10,062 nucleotides of DNA from Carex sylvatica (taxonomy: Eukaryota > Streptophyta > Magnoliopsida > Poales > Cyperaceae), in the NCBI GenBank assembly GCA_964058845.1, contig CAXKVR010000762.1, forward strand, positions 1 through 10,062. Reading direction: 5' to 3'. This document shows positions 1 through 6,739 of this stretch, in pieces. The position numbers and the translations under genes were made by a program. The notes under the pieces were generated by a model, which searched no databases, was not told where the DNA came from, and saw nothing but the letters and a program-made list of their open reading frames with translations. Position 1 is the first letter of the stretch, and every line of letters begins with the position of its first letter.

Positions 1-60
1 AAAACTTCTTCACAAAATTATTTAAATAAAAAATATGAAGATCTAAACAAAAATTAAAAA

Positions 61-71
61 GAGAGAGAGAG
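61..71. repeat. GA microsatellite
   Basis: A short run of GA dinucleotides lies immediately before the GC-rich tandem array. It is a simple repeat with no sign of function. Confidence 0.8.
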
Positions 72-180
72 GACCGCCTCTGAAGGAGCAATCTGCTAGA
101 GGTGTGACCCGCCCCTGCAGGAGGCAGTCTAGTAGGGATGTTGTCCGTCTCTGTAGGAGGCGGTATGTTAGAATTTTTGA
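72..180. repeat. GC-rich tandem array of three palindrome-like units
   Basis: Three degenerate units of about 35-38 bp begin near 72, 106 and 142. Each has a core of the type CCGCCTCTGAAGGAGC, CCGCCCCTGCAGGAGGC or CCGTCTCTGTAGGAGGCGG, so each core can fold back on itself, and each is followed by a less conserved tail. The block is much richer in G+C than the AT-rich DNA on either side, and the GC-rich stretch runs on to about 208 before an A12 tract. Such arrays occur in plant DNA-transposon and retrotransposon non-coding regions. I cannot name the family, and no element ends are visible around it. Confidence 0.6.
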
Positions 181-1137
181 GCTGTCCGTGGGCCTGGCGG
201 TCGGGGCATTTAAAAAAAAAAAACACAGAGACATTTTTAAAATTAACTGTTTTTTGAACGGTATTAATAAAAATGGCCGAACTATCATGCTTTTTGGAAA
301 AAAAAATTACAATAAGAAGAAAACTTTCTTTTCAGATTTTGGGAGCGAATTTTCATGTATTGGGTTATATAAAATTTATCTTATATATTATTTTCATCTA
401 TTAGCAAATTCATATTCTGGACAATGTTGTACACTATATTTTAACCATTACAATAATGAAAATGATTTTGCTCTTCAGGAAAAAAATATATTTACAGCTT
501 GTCAGTTTCAACTTTTTGCAGGTGTGAACTATACTTAATTTTTCTTAAGCGGGAAACATAAACAAAAATAAAAAATATAAGAAATAATCAATTGATAACA
601 GTGCTAACAGCTAGTCTGTTTATATTAAGTATGAACCATGTGCAAATAAAATAACTAATTATTTACAAATGCTATCAGTTGGTGCTGCATAAAACATATA
701 TACTGTTAATGGGCAAACCCAAGATGAAATGATTATTATAGCGTTGTCCTTTCATAATTCATTGCTAAGACGCTGCTAAATCATGTATTGAGTGCCATTG
801 TTTCAGAAACTGGAAAATCGCTTCAAATATTATAAAAAAGCCATGGCATGATCTCAACCAGAAAATTACTTATCGGTCCAATATTTTCTGATTCATTCAA
901 TCACAATTTAAATTTTATATAAATTATAATCTTAGCCAATTAACGTCTCGCAATTTTCAATGGCATTCTACAAAGCGGTAGCCTCGTGCTATTTAATTAT
1001 AATATAATTTAAAAGCCAAAATTTGGCATTAGATAAAAAACCCAAACGTAATTTATGTTTATTTACGTATCAAAGAGAAATTCTTAATATATTTTTTTTG
1101 TGAGGGGATAATACTAACGATGAGTTGGCATGGCGTG
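181..1137. other. AT-rich stretch with no recognisable gene
   Basis: About 950 bases of AT-rich sequence with frequent A and T homopolymers. An open frame runs on the plus strand to about 538, but it starts in the GC-rich repeat block and has no recognisable motif, so I do not call it. Small features include a 23-base near-palindrome with ACGTAA/TTACGT arms (1047-1068) and a GCCAAAATTTGGC hairpin (1015-1027). No target duplication or terminal repeat was found here. Confidence 0.6.
738..782. repeat. Weak inverted motif resembling transposon subterminal repeats
   Basis: A TATAGCGTTGTCCTTT segment is followed by GCTAAGACGCTGCTAAAT. The second half, reverse-complemented, reads TAGCAGCGTCTTAGC and partly matches the first. 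Short palindromic GCGTC/TAGC motifs of this sort are found in subterminal regions of some plant CACTA-type elements. With only one degenerate pair this is a hint, not an assignment. Confidence 0.2.
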
Positions 1138-1327
1138 CTATGGGTAGTTTAATGATATGTTGTGCTACGGCTTTAAAATTTAACGGATATGCTTTAACTA
1201 TCTAATTCAAACTATTAAACCCGATCAAAGTTTCCAGTGATATATTTACATGGAATGTTTATAAGTTTTTTAATTCATTTAGTACAAAGTGTAGTTATAA
1301 AAAATAAAAATTTATAAGTTAATTTTG

Positions 1328-1349
1328 ATATATATATATATATATATAT
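1328..1349. repeat. (AT)11 microsatellite
   Basis: Twenty-two bases of uninterrupted AT dinucleotide. It lies inside the inverted-repeat-bounded interval and is a likely length-polymorphic site. Confidence 0.9.
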
Positions 1350-1484
1350 TTTACTTTTTTACTGCTTGAATTTTGCATTAAATGAATTCAAAACTTTATA
1401 TGTTAAGCATGCCAACATATTACTCATGAGATATATCGGTTTCAACGATTTAGCTTTGTTGTTTGAAGCATATCCTTTAGGTAT

Positions 1485-1799
1485 GTTTGGATGTATAAAA
1501 AATAAAGGTTATTCAAGAACAAGGCCATTCGGAATAGTCAGAATAATTATTATTCTTTAGTTCTTGTAAGTGTTAGAATAACTATTATTCGGAAGTGTGA
1601 AGAGAGAGAAAAAATTATTTCTTTCTCTATTTCTCCTAACACAATTCCGAATAACAAAATTGATACTACTTTTGTCATCTACATGTTGTGACAATTCATT
1701 TGATACCTCATTTCTCTATATTTCCTCTTAATTATCACCTTGTTAACATTATTCTTTTTCAATTACAACTATTCACTATTCCAAATTTACAATCCAAAC
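1485..1799. mobile_element. Possible nested miniature element with GTTTGGAT ends
   Basis: The left end GTTTGGATGTA (1485-1495) is matched by the inverse complement of TACAATCCAAAC (about 1788-1799). Within and just right of it the motif ATTCGGA/TCCGAAT recurs four times (1527, 1587, 1644, 1814), twice in each orientation, giving a second inverted pair at about 1524-1540 and 1808-1825. Ends of the GTTTGGAT type are common in plant miniature inverted-repeat elements. No clear target duplication was found, so the boundaries are approximate and could be the outer ATTCGGA pair instead. Confidence 0.35.
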
Positions 1800-1930
1800 A
1801 ATTTTTTTTACTAATCCGAATAGCATTTTTCTCGATTCTCATCTATTAATTTCAAATTTCGCTGTTATAGCTATTCTAGCTTCCATCGAAACATATAAAC
1901 CGTAGCACAACATATAACTAAGTTGCCCAT

Positions 1931-2292
1931 AGGGGCGGACCTAGGATTTTCATCGGGGCGGGGGGGGGGGGGGGGGGGGAGGGGGGGGGGGATATCGGAT
2001 CGGGTTTAAACCCGTTAACTAGTTAGGTACTCGATAAAAAATAATGCTTTAATTTATACTTTCTAATACTCCAACTTGTAATTTCTAATTTTATAACCTA
2101 TAATTATAATTATCAATCATAATTTAAGAAATTTATTTTAATTTTAACTCAAAATTTAACCCGAATTACAAATAAAACATTCAAAGAGTGGCAAAAATTT
2201 TTTTAGAGGGATCAAAGTCGATCGAAACGTTCAGATCTTCACTAAAATTCGAAATCCAGGAGGGACAGCTGATGTACATGGGTCCACTACCA
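1931..2292. mobile_element. Degenerate non-autonomous element with GGGGCGGACC-type ends
   Basis: The left end AGGGGCGGACCTAGG and the right end CATGGGTCCACTAC are inverse complements with several mismatches (GGGGCGGACC against GTAGTGGACC). A GGGGG-rich block sits just inside the left end and an AGGAGGGACAGCTG block just inside the right end. This arrangement resembles widespread plant elements whose ends read roughly CAGGGGCGGA and which are usually grouped with hAT-like DNA transposons. That family link is from general knowledge and has not been checked. No target duplication is evident. The middle is low-complexity AT-rich DNA with no coding capacity. Confidence 0.45.
1955..1991. repeat. 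Poly-G tract, G20-A-G11
   Basis: Four G, one C, twenty uninterrupted G (1960-1979), one A, then eleven G (1981-1991). It is almost a pure G strand of 37 bases with only two interruptions. Such a strand can form G-quadruplexes, and its length is prone to slippage during replication and sequencing. The true length may differ from that shown. Confidence 0.85.
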
Positions 2293-2957
2293 ACTCAATT
2301 CGAACTCATATTTACATTTTTTTTTTTTGGGCATATCATGTTTTAACATACATTCGTAACATTATCATTAGTTTCAAAAAGGTAGAAAAATATTTTATAA
2401 TATTACATCAATTTAATTATATTATATATAAGGTAGATAGTATTACAATGTTCAACTTAATACAAACTATAAAAATTCATCTAGCTACTCATATATTAAC
2501 AAGACGAAATGATTTTTTTTTGTAATAAAAAAGGTTGCTATATTTTCTTAAATCTAAATTTTAGACATAAAATATATATTAAGGTGGTATGTAAACAAAA
2601 TTTAGATGCTCGTCAAAATTATTATTATTTTTTTATTATTGTAAATGTAGTTGGACATGTAGGAACATGTGCGTATGTAAAAAAAAAATATCATAAAATT
2701 TCCAAAAATTCTAGACAAAATAGTATTTCTATAGAAAGTTCGAATTCTAACGCATGGAAAACACTTGCCCGTTTGTCTCACCTAACCACATTGGATGTAG
2801 AGTAATAAATGTGATTACGGCTAACAGTACGAAAAATTCAGCCAAAAAGTATACAGCCTGAAAAGAAAAGCAGATGCTTCATAGAATGGTGCGGCTTTTC
2901 TAATGCGTGCGCTTACTAAAGCTATGTATTAATATTTTATGCATCCAAGGGTTATTA
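2293..2957. other. AT-rich stretch with no recognisable gene
   Basis: This stretch holds long T and A runs and a 98-codon plus-strand open frame (2509-2805). That frame is lysine- and tyrosine-rich and phenylalanine-rich at its start, as expected from translating AT-rich DNA, and it has no domain I recognise. A short ACATGT-AGGA-ACATGT repeat occurs near 2655. No gene, RNA or bounded element is supported. Confidence 0.55.
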
Positions 2958-3202
2958 GGTAAAGATCGGATTCCAATCGGCTCCTTTTCTTAAGAAAAAG
3001 AGCACCCTTTTATTCTTCAATTCGAACTGTTTAAAGTTGATCAAAAGGTTTTAATTAATTTTTTCATTTATATCAATATAATATATTAAAATGAATCAGA
3101 TATAATTAGAGTCGTTTGATCAATTTTAAATGATTCGGATTGAAGAACAGGAGGGTGGTCCTTTTCTTAAGAAAAGGAGCAAATTTAAATCCGGTAAAGA
3201 TC
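2958..3202. mobile_element. 225-bp MITE with 78-bp arms and 10-bp target duplication
   Basis: The element occupies 2968-3192. Its arms are 2968-3045 and 3115-3192, matching at about 64 of 78 positions by eye after inversion, with a 69-bp AT-rich centre. It is flanked by the perfect direct repeat GGTAAAGATC at 2958-2967 and 3193-3202. Depending on how one shared G is assigned, the duplication is 9 or 10 bp, as expected for Mutator-like (MULE) insertion. Each arm contains the perfect palindrome CTTTTCTTAAGAAAAG, so each arm can form its own hairpin in addition to pairing with the other arm. It encodes nothing and would depend on a transposase supplied elsewhere. Confidence 0.88.
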
Positions 3203-3619
3203 CAGAGTCAAACTATCCAATGTATATTTTCACAAATAAGGCTCCGATATGTACTTCAGTTCGCACTTTAAACTAATATTTATAAAAAAAATTTAATAGT
3301 TAATATATACTGTTTTAACATAATCTTTATATAAAAATTGTACATGAAAATCAAATTTAAGAAACTTCAAATTTAATTATTATGTTTAAAATAGATAGAA
3401 AATCATTACTTTCGAAAGATTCAAAATCTTTAAATTAAGTGAAATTTTTACCCATCTAAACATACTATCTAAACATATAGTAAAAAAATTCTAATAAATG
3501 TTATTCAAATAAATTTTCTCTTTTAAGAGAAAAATGAAAGTTAAGTCTTCAAGTTCCATTAATAAAATATCAGATGTGTCATTTTTTACGAAGTTTTTGT
3601 CACAAAGAAATGGTTTTCA
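3203..3619. other. AT-rich stretch with no recognisable gene
   Basis: About 400 bases of AT-rich sequence. The only structure noted is a near-palindrome TTTTCTCTTTTAAGAGAAAA at 3514-3533 and a doubled ATCTAAACATA motif near 3455-3478. No open frame or element end is supported. Confidence 0.55.
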
Positions 3620-3734
3620 TCCACGGACTGTTATTTATAGTTTGTCCACAGACTGATCGGATAAGCTTTAAACTACCATTAACTGTAATTAATGAATGGT
3701 CTCATAACTGTCTCTCAAACTACTGTATTTAAAA

Positions 3735-3761
3735 TTTCTCCTCTTCTCTTTCTCTCTCTTT
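3735..3761. repeat. Polypyrimidine tract
   Basis: Twenty-seven consecutive C or T residues. It marks the start of a pyrimidine-rich region that continues to about 4140. In plants, pyrimidine tracts of this kind are common just downstream of transcription starts in 5' leaders, and they can also form triplex DNA. Neither role is shown here. Confidence 0.7.
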
Positions 3762-3888
3762 AAATTTACCGATCATTTCACTTTTTAGATAAAAAAAATC
3801 CATTACGCTTTCTTCCTGATCGGTTCTCTTTCTTCCTTGACTTCCTCTCCGACAATCTCTCCTCCAACAAAATCTACGTCGCGCCGGA

Positions 3889-4003
3889 CCCCTTCCCTCC
3901 GATGATCTCTCCTTTGATGGTCTCCTCTCCTTTGGCGGTTCTCCTCTCCTCAACCCCTTCCCTCCGACGACCTCTCCTTTGACAGCCTCCTCTTCGACGG
4001 ATT
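3889..4003. repeat. Pyrimidine-rich tandem repeat, about 65-bp period
   Basis: CCCCTTCCCTCCGATGATCT at 3889 and CCCCTTCCCTCCGACGACCT at 3954 begin two related units 65 bases apart. Each continues with CTCCTTTGA and CCTCCTCT-type text. A third, more diverged unit (CTTCCTCTCCGACAATCTCT) lies upstream at about 3841. Read on the minus strand these give arginine- and glutamate-rich low-complexity translation, which is a by-product of the repeat and no evidence of coding. Confidence 0.65.
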
Positions 4004-4052
4004 CTTGATCATGCAGATCTAAACGGCCTCCTCTCCTAAAATTTAATTTTCA

Positions 4053-4154
4053 ATGGCAACACCACTACTCACCGCTCACCGCTCGCCGGCGCCACTACTC
4101 GTCGGCGCTTTCTTCTCTCCAACGGACTTATCTGGCATCTCTCTTAGATTCTAA
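4053..4154 (+). CDS. Small reading frame, 33 codons, possible captured gene start
   Basis: I do not recognise this reading frame. The start is ATGGCA preceded by TTTTCA, a context close to the plant consensus (AATGGC), and it comes after about 300 bases of pyrimidine-rich leader. The protein starts MATPLLTAHRSPAPLL and continues with hydrophobic and serine/threonine-rich residues to a stop at 4152-4154. With one or two basic residues, many Ala, Ser, Thr and Pro, and no early acidic residues, its composition resembles organelle-targeting presequences. That is inference from composition only. The frame ends abruptly inside the left arm of a hairpin. It may be the first exon of a gene fragment caught in a transposon, or simply chance in GC-richer DNA. 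Confidence 0.2.
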   Translation: MATPLLTAHRSPAPLLVGAFFSPTDLSGISLRF

Positions 4155-4177
4155 TGGAGATAGACGATCTAAGAGAG
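4139..4177. repeat. Perfect 11-bp inverted repeat (hairpin)
   Basis: CTCTCTTAGAT at 4139-4149 and ATCTAAGAGAG at 4167-4177 are exact inverse complements with a 17-base loop. The hairpin sits exactly where the plus strand changes from pyrimidine-rich (3735-4140) to purine-rich (4155-4260). There is no T tract after it, and no terminator role is proposed. Confidence 0.75.
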
Positions 4178-4190
4178 GCAATCTGGAGGA

Positions 4191-4260
4191 GCGATCTGGT
4201 GGAGAGAGATGAGAGCGAGACGATCTGGAGAAGAAAGATAAGAGCGAGGCGATCTGGAGC
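4191..4260. repeat. Purine-rich tandem repeat, 29-bp period
   Basis: CGATCTGG recurs at 4192, 4221 and 4250, exactly 29 bases apart, each followed by purine-rich text of the GAGAGAGATGAGAGCGAG type. A further ATCTGGAGGAG lies just upstream at 4181. The first two units are nearly complete and the third is cut short where AT-rich DNA resumes. Confidence 0.75.
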
Positions 4261-4790
4261 ATAATCGGGTTATTTTATAGTTGTAGTTTTACAATATGCA
4301 TCTTGTGGTTTTACAGTATTCAAAACAACTTGTTTATTTACTAATTTATTTAAGTTTCGTTCCTTCTATTGATTTGAATTGATAATCATAATTTTCTTGC
4401 TTCTATTGAAGTTTCATTTGAATTGATGTGGTCTCAGGCGTGTATGCATTATATGAAAATTGATTTAAATTTTAATTGTATCATTTACTGTTCAATAATC
4501 GATCTAACATTATCTGATGGTCTGATTTGAAATGCATAGTTCGTTCTCTTTATGTCGTTGTTTTGAATTGTCTGATATACAAAATTACATGATTCTATAT
4601 TTTGGTTTACAGTATTCGATTTCACCTTCGAAAGAAGAACACGACGGGATTTTATCGTCTCTGAAGTAGTCAATTAACATATACCACTTCAGATCTAGTA
4701 AAATATGTAGAGTATTTTTACAGAATATAGTTCACATTTTTACATGATATATGCACTATTTTATAGTATCTATTATTATCGATGTTTACA

Positions 4791-5230
4791 GGTTTACAGA
4801 AGGTTGGCTACTATGATTATAAGCATATCCCCACATATGCTTATAACTCATTTTTGTGTTTCCAATGTCCAAATGTCGATCTGAACTGTTAGATGTGATC
4901 TCTATATTGAAATGTGATTGGAGACCAAATTTTAGATTTTTTTGAATTTTTTTACTATTTATTAAGCCACATTGAAGATCGCTGATCCAACGGTGGCTTC
5001 TGATTTTACTGTTTTGTTAAGCCACTGTTGGATCAGTGATTTTCAAAGTGGCTTAATAAATAGTAAAAAAATTCAGAAAAATATAAAATTTGGTCTCCAA
5101 GCACATTTCAATATAGAGATCACATCTAACGGTTCAGGTCGATCATTTGGACATTGAAAATACAAAAATAAGTTATAAGCGTATGTGGGGATATGCTTAT
5201 ATAAGCATAGTAGCCTACATCGGTTTACAG
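4791..5230. mobile_element. 422-bp fold-back MITE with perfect 9-bp target duplication
   Basis: The element spans 4800-5221. The left arm is 4800-4999 and the right arm 5019-5221, separated by a 19-base loop (5000-5018). By eye roughly nine in ten positions pair across about 200 bp. GGTTTACAG occurs immediately outside both ends (4791-4799 and 5222-5230), a perfect 9-bp direct repeat typical of Mutator-like elements. The outer ends read AAGGTTGGCTACTATG and, inverted, GATGTAGGCTACTATG. A 61-codon open frame inside (4972-5157) is a by-product of the arms, not a gene. Any transcript across it would fold into a long, nearly perfect duplex. Confidence 0.92.
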
Positions 5231-5313
5231 TATATAGTTCACAATTTTACATGATATAGTTCACTGTTTTACATAATACATAGAGTGTTTTGTAGGATAT
5301 AATTCACAGTTTT

Positions 5314-5360
5314 ACAGTACCTGCATGTCATAAATCCAATTTGTTTCATTGTTTATTTTA
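5314..5360. repeat. 47-bp direct repeat, copy 1 (copy 2 at 5760-5806)
   Basis: This segment (ACAGTACCTGCATGTC..., ending ATTGTTTATTTTA) recurs 446 bases downstream at 5760-5806 (ATAGTACCTATATGTA...) with 5 mismatches in 47 positions by eye. It shows that the TTTTACAGTAT region contains a longer-range duplication in addition to the short motif. Confidence 0.75.
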
Positions 5361-5531
5361 TTTGTATGCAGAATGATATCTCAAAAGAACGTGTAGTTCT
5401 TGTGACGAGGCTTCTTACTCATCCGAACAATCATTACATGAGGTTTTTAATGTAGAAGTTTTATCTTTTCATAGTTTTTTTTGATGCTATTCTGGATGTT
5501 GAATGATATAATTAGGTTTGCTATTGTGTGA

Positions 5532-5643
5532 TGAATATTATTATTTGTATTGAACAGATGCTGTTGAACTAATGTGAATATTATGATTTGTGTTGAACAG
5601 ATGCTATGAGGTGAATTTTATGCTTTTGTTGAATAGATGATGG
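5532..5643. repeat. Three degenerate tandem units with TTGAACAGATG core
   Basis: Units start with TGAATATTA, TGAATATTA and TGAATTTTA at 5532, 5575 and 5612. Each contains TTGTATTGAACAGATG, TTGTGTTGAACAGATG or TTTTGTTGAATAGATG. The unit length shrinks from 43 to about 32 bases. Confidence 0.65.
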
Positions 5644-5650
5644 ATGTATG

Positions 5651-5719
5651 TTTAGATTTAGAAATTTTACAGTATACATGGAATAGATTTATATTTTAGA
5701 TTTAGAAATTTTACAGTAT
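5651..5719. repeat. 25-bp perfect direct repeat in tandem
   Basis: TTTAGATTTAGAAATTTTAC followed by AGTAT occurs at 5651-5675 and again at 5695-5719, 44 bases apart and identical. This is the cleanest local duplication in the TTTTACAGTAT array and implies fairly recent expansion. Confidence 0.8.
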
Positions 5720-5881
5720 TGATTACCTGTAGGTTGTATGTTTCATTTTTGTATTTTTTATAGTACCTATATGTAATAAATCTAATTTGTTTCATTGTTT
5801 ATTTTAAGTTAAATATTTTATAATATTGAAATTTTGTATTTTTTACATTATTGAAATTTTATAGTTTTTATGTTTTGTTTT

Positions 5882-6260
5882 CACAGTTTAAGTTCACAAT
5901 TTTATAGTATTGAAAATTTATATTTTTTTAAATTGTATTTAATTGTTTTCATCTGCTAATTTTACAATGTTGTAATTTTATAGTTTTTACTTTTTATTTT
6001 CACAGTTTTAGTCGACTATTTTACAGTATTATAAATTAATATTTTTAAAATTTTGTTTAATCTGCTAATTTTACAATTTTGTAATTTTATAGTATTTACC
6101 TTTTGATTTCACAGTTTAACTTGATATTTTTACAGTATTGAAAATTGATATTTTTCAACATTTTATTTTATCGTTTTCATCTGTGAATTTTGCATGTCTA
6201 TAATTTTATAGTCTGTACATTTTATTTTTATAGTTAAAGTGTCAATTTTACAGTATTCAT
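5882..6260. repeat. Tandem repeat with 110-120-bp period, about 3.3 copies
   Basis: Units begin at CACAGTTTA near 5882, 6001 and 6110, with a partial unit from about 6230. In order each has CACAGTTTA, an ATTTTACAGTATTGAAAATT box, a TTTTT-rich stretch, CATCTGCTAATTTTACAATG, and TAATTTTATAGT. The copies are diverged by many substitutions and small indels, as in an ageing satellite or transposon-internal minisatellite. Confidence 0.65.
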
Positions 6261-6390
6261 TATTTTGATGATTTATTTGTGTGTTCATTTAATCGAGAAA
6301 AAAAGAATAAAAAAATTAATCGGAAAAATTTAATTTTGTCTTTTATCTCTTTTTTTTATCAAAATAACTGCTAATAACTAACACTAACTG

Positions 6391-6420
6391 CCTATAACTT
6401 TCTATAACTTCCTATAACTA
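6391..6420. repeat. Three 10-bp tandem repeats (CTATAACTTY)
   Basis: CCTATAACTT, TCTATAACTT and CCTATAACTA follow each other without gaps. They are preceded by related, looser text (AATAACTGCTAATAACTAAC) from about 6363. Short direct repeats of this kind are often found in the subterminal zones of DNA transposons, which would fit the putative composite element ending near 6641. Confidence 0.75.
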
Positions 6421-6429
6421 TAATTTCCG

Positions 6430-6703
6430 AAAGTACAGTTTGAAAGTACATTTTTTTTGTCGTGCAAGTTGCGATTATTTCTAACTATCATGGGACCACT
6501 TCAAATAGTTGCTGAATATTTTGTGATGAACTGATATATTTTATATAATATATTGTATAATTATACAGCATGTAGAAGTAGTTTTACAATATTCGCGCAA
6601 GTCAAATCTGTAGACAAATAATGGACAAAAGTATGTGGACAATTACACGCTTCTCAACACCGAAATGGTAAATTACAGAAAATTTAAAGTACATTAAAGT
6701 ACA
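6430..6703. repeat. Paired AAAGTACA motifs
   Basis: AAAGTACA occurs as a close pair at 6430 and 6443 and as a second close pair at 6686 and 6696, with spacings of 13 and 10 bases. Nothing else was recognised in the 240 bases between the pairs except the weak terminal-repeat candidate at 6608-6641. Possible transposase-binding subterminal motifs, or chance. Confidence 0.3.
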
Positions 6704-6739
6704 TTTGAAAGAAAAAATAAAAATGGTAATATTGTCTAG

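Larger units (their letters stand above)
1138..1932. mobile_element. Interval bounded by 33-bp terminal inverted repeats, probable degraded DNA transposon
   Basis: The segment 1138-1170 (starts CTATGGGTAGTTTAATG) is matched on the opposite strand by 1900-1932 (ends AAGTTGCCCATAG). By eye 28 of 33 positions pair, and the inner 16 bases are identical. The interior of 729 bases is AT-rich, codes for nothing recognisable and contains other repeats. I could not find a matching target-site duplication just outside the arms, so the exact ends, and even that it moved as one unit, are uncertain. The right arm overlaps by a base or two with the next element, so the original flank there may have been lost. 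Confidence 0.55.
4262..6260. repeat. Degenerate array built on a TTTTACAGTAT motif
   Basis: Over about 2 kb the motif TTTTACAGTAT and close variants (TTTTATAGTAT, TTTTACAATAT, GTTTACAGTAT, TTTTACATGATAT) recur many times on the plus strand, for example at about 4309, 4606, 5224, 5311, 5665, 5709, 6020, 6129 and 6247. They are often followed by TGAAAATT or TATAGTTCAC. Spacing is irregular in the left part and becomes about 110-120 bp on the right. There is no coding potential. A fold-back MITE interrupts the array at 4800-5221, and its target duplication lies within a copy of the motif. The array looks like the inner body of a non-autonomous element or a young, decaying satellite. Confidence 0.6.
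3620..6641. mobile_element. Putative composite non-autonomous DNA transposon (weakly supported ends)
   Basis: Segment 3620-3655 (TCCACGG... to TCCACAGACTG) can be aligned with the reverse complement of 6608-6641 (which reads CTGTAGACAAATAATGG, then TATGTGGA) at about 26 of 36 positions with one gap. That is suggestive but weak in AT-rich DNA, and no target duplication was found. Between these limits the DNA differs from its surroundings: a pyrimidine-rich leader, GC-richer tandem repeats and a small reading frame, then 2 kb of TTTTACAGTAT-rich repeats. This layout would suit a Mutator-like or similar non-autonomous element that picked up host sequence, but an accidental mosaic is also possible. 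Confidence 0.3.

Noticed and set aside
104..538. 144-codon plus-strand open frame, the longest in the window
   Set aside because: It begins inside the GC-rich tandem repeat and runs into low-complexity AT-rich DNA. Its composition changes abruptly and it has no motif or homology that I recognise.
1366..1560. 64-codon plus-strand frame beside the AT microsatellite
   Set aside because: It runs across the boundary of a probable nested MITE and has no recognised motif.
2509..2805. 98-codon plus-strand open frame
   Set aside because: Composition is what AT-rich DNA with A and T runs would yield. It has poor start context and no domain.
3729..3953. Arginine/glutamate-rich minus-strand open frame
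   Set aside because: It is the translation of the pyrimidine-rich tandem repeat read backwards. The charged pattern follows the repeat.
4485..4673. 62-codon minus-strand frame in the motif array
   Set aside because: It is short, has no motif, and lies in repeat-derived DNA.
4972..5157. 61-codon frame inside the fold-back MITE
   Set aside because: It crosses the loop and both arms of a non-coding hairpin element.
3620..6641. LTR retrotransposon explanation for the central mosaic
   Set aside because: No long direct repeat links its two ends, and no primer-binding site, polypurine tract at a long-repeat boundary, or gag/pol-like frame was seen.
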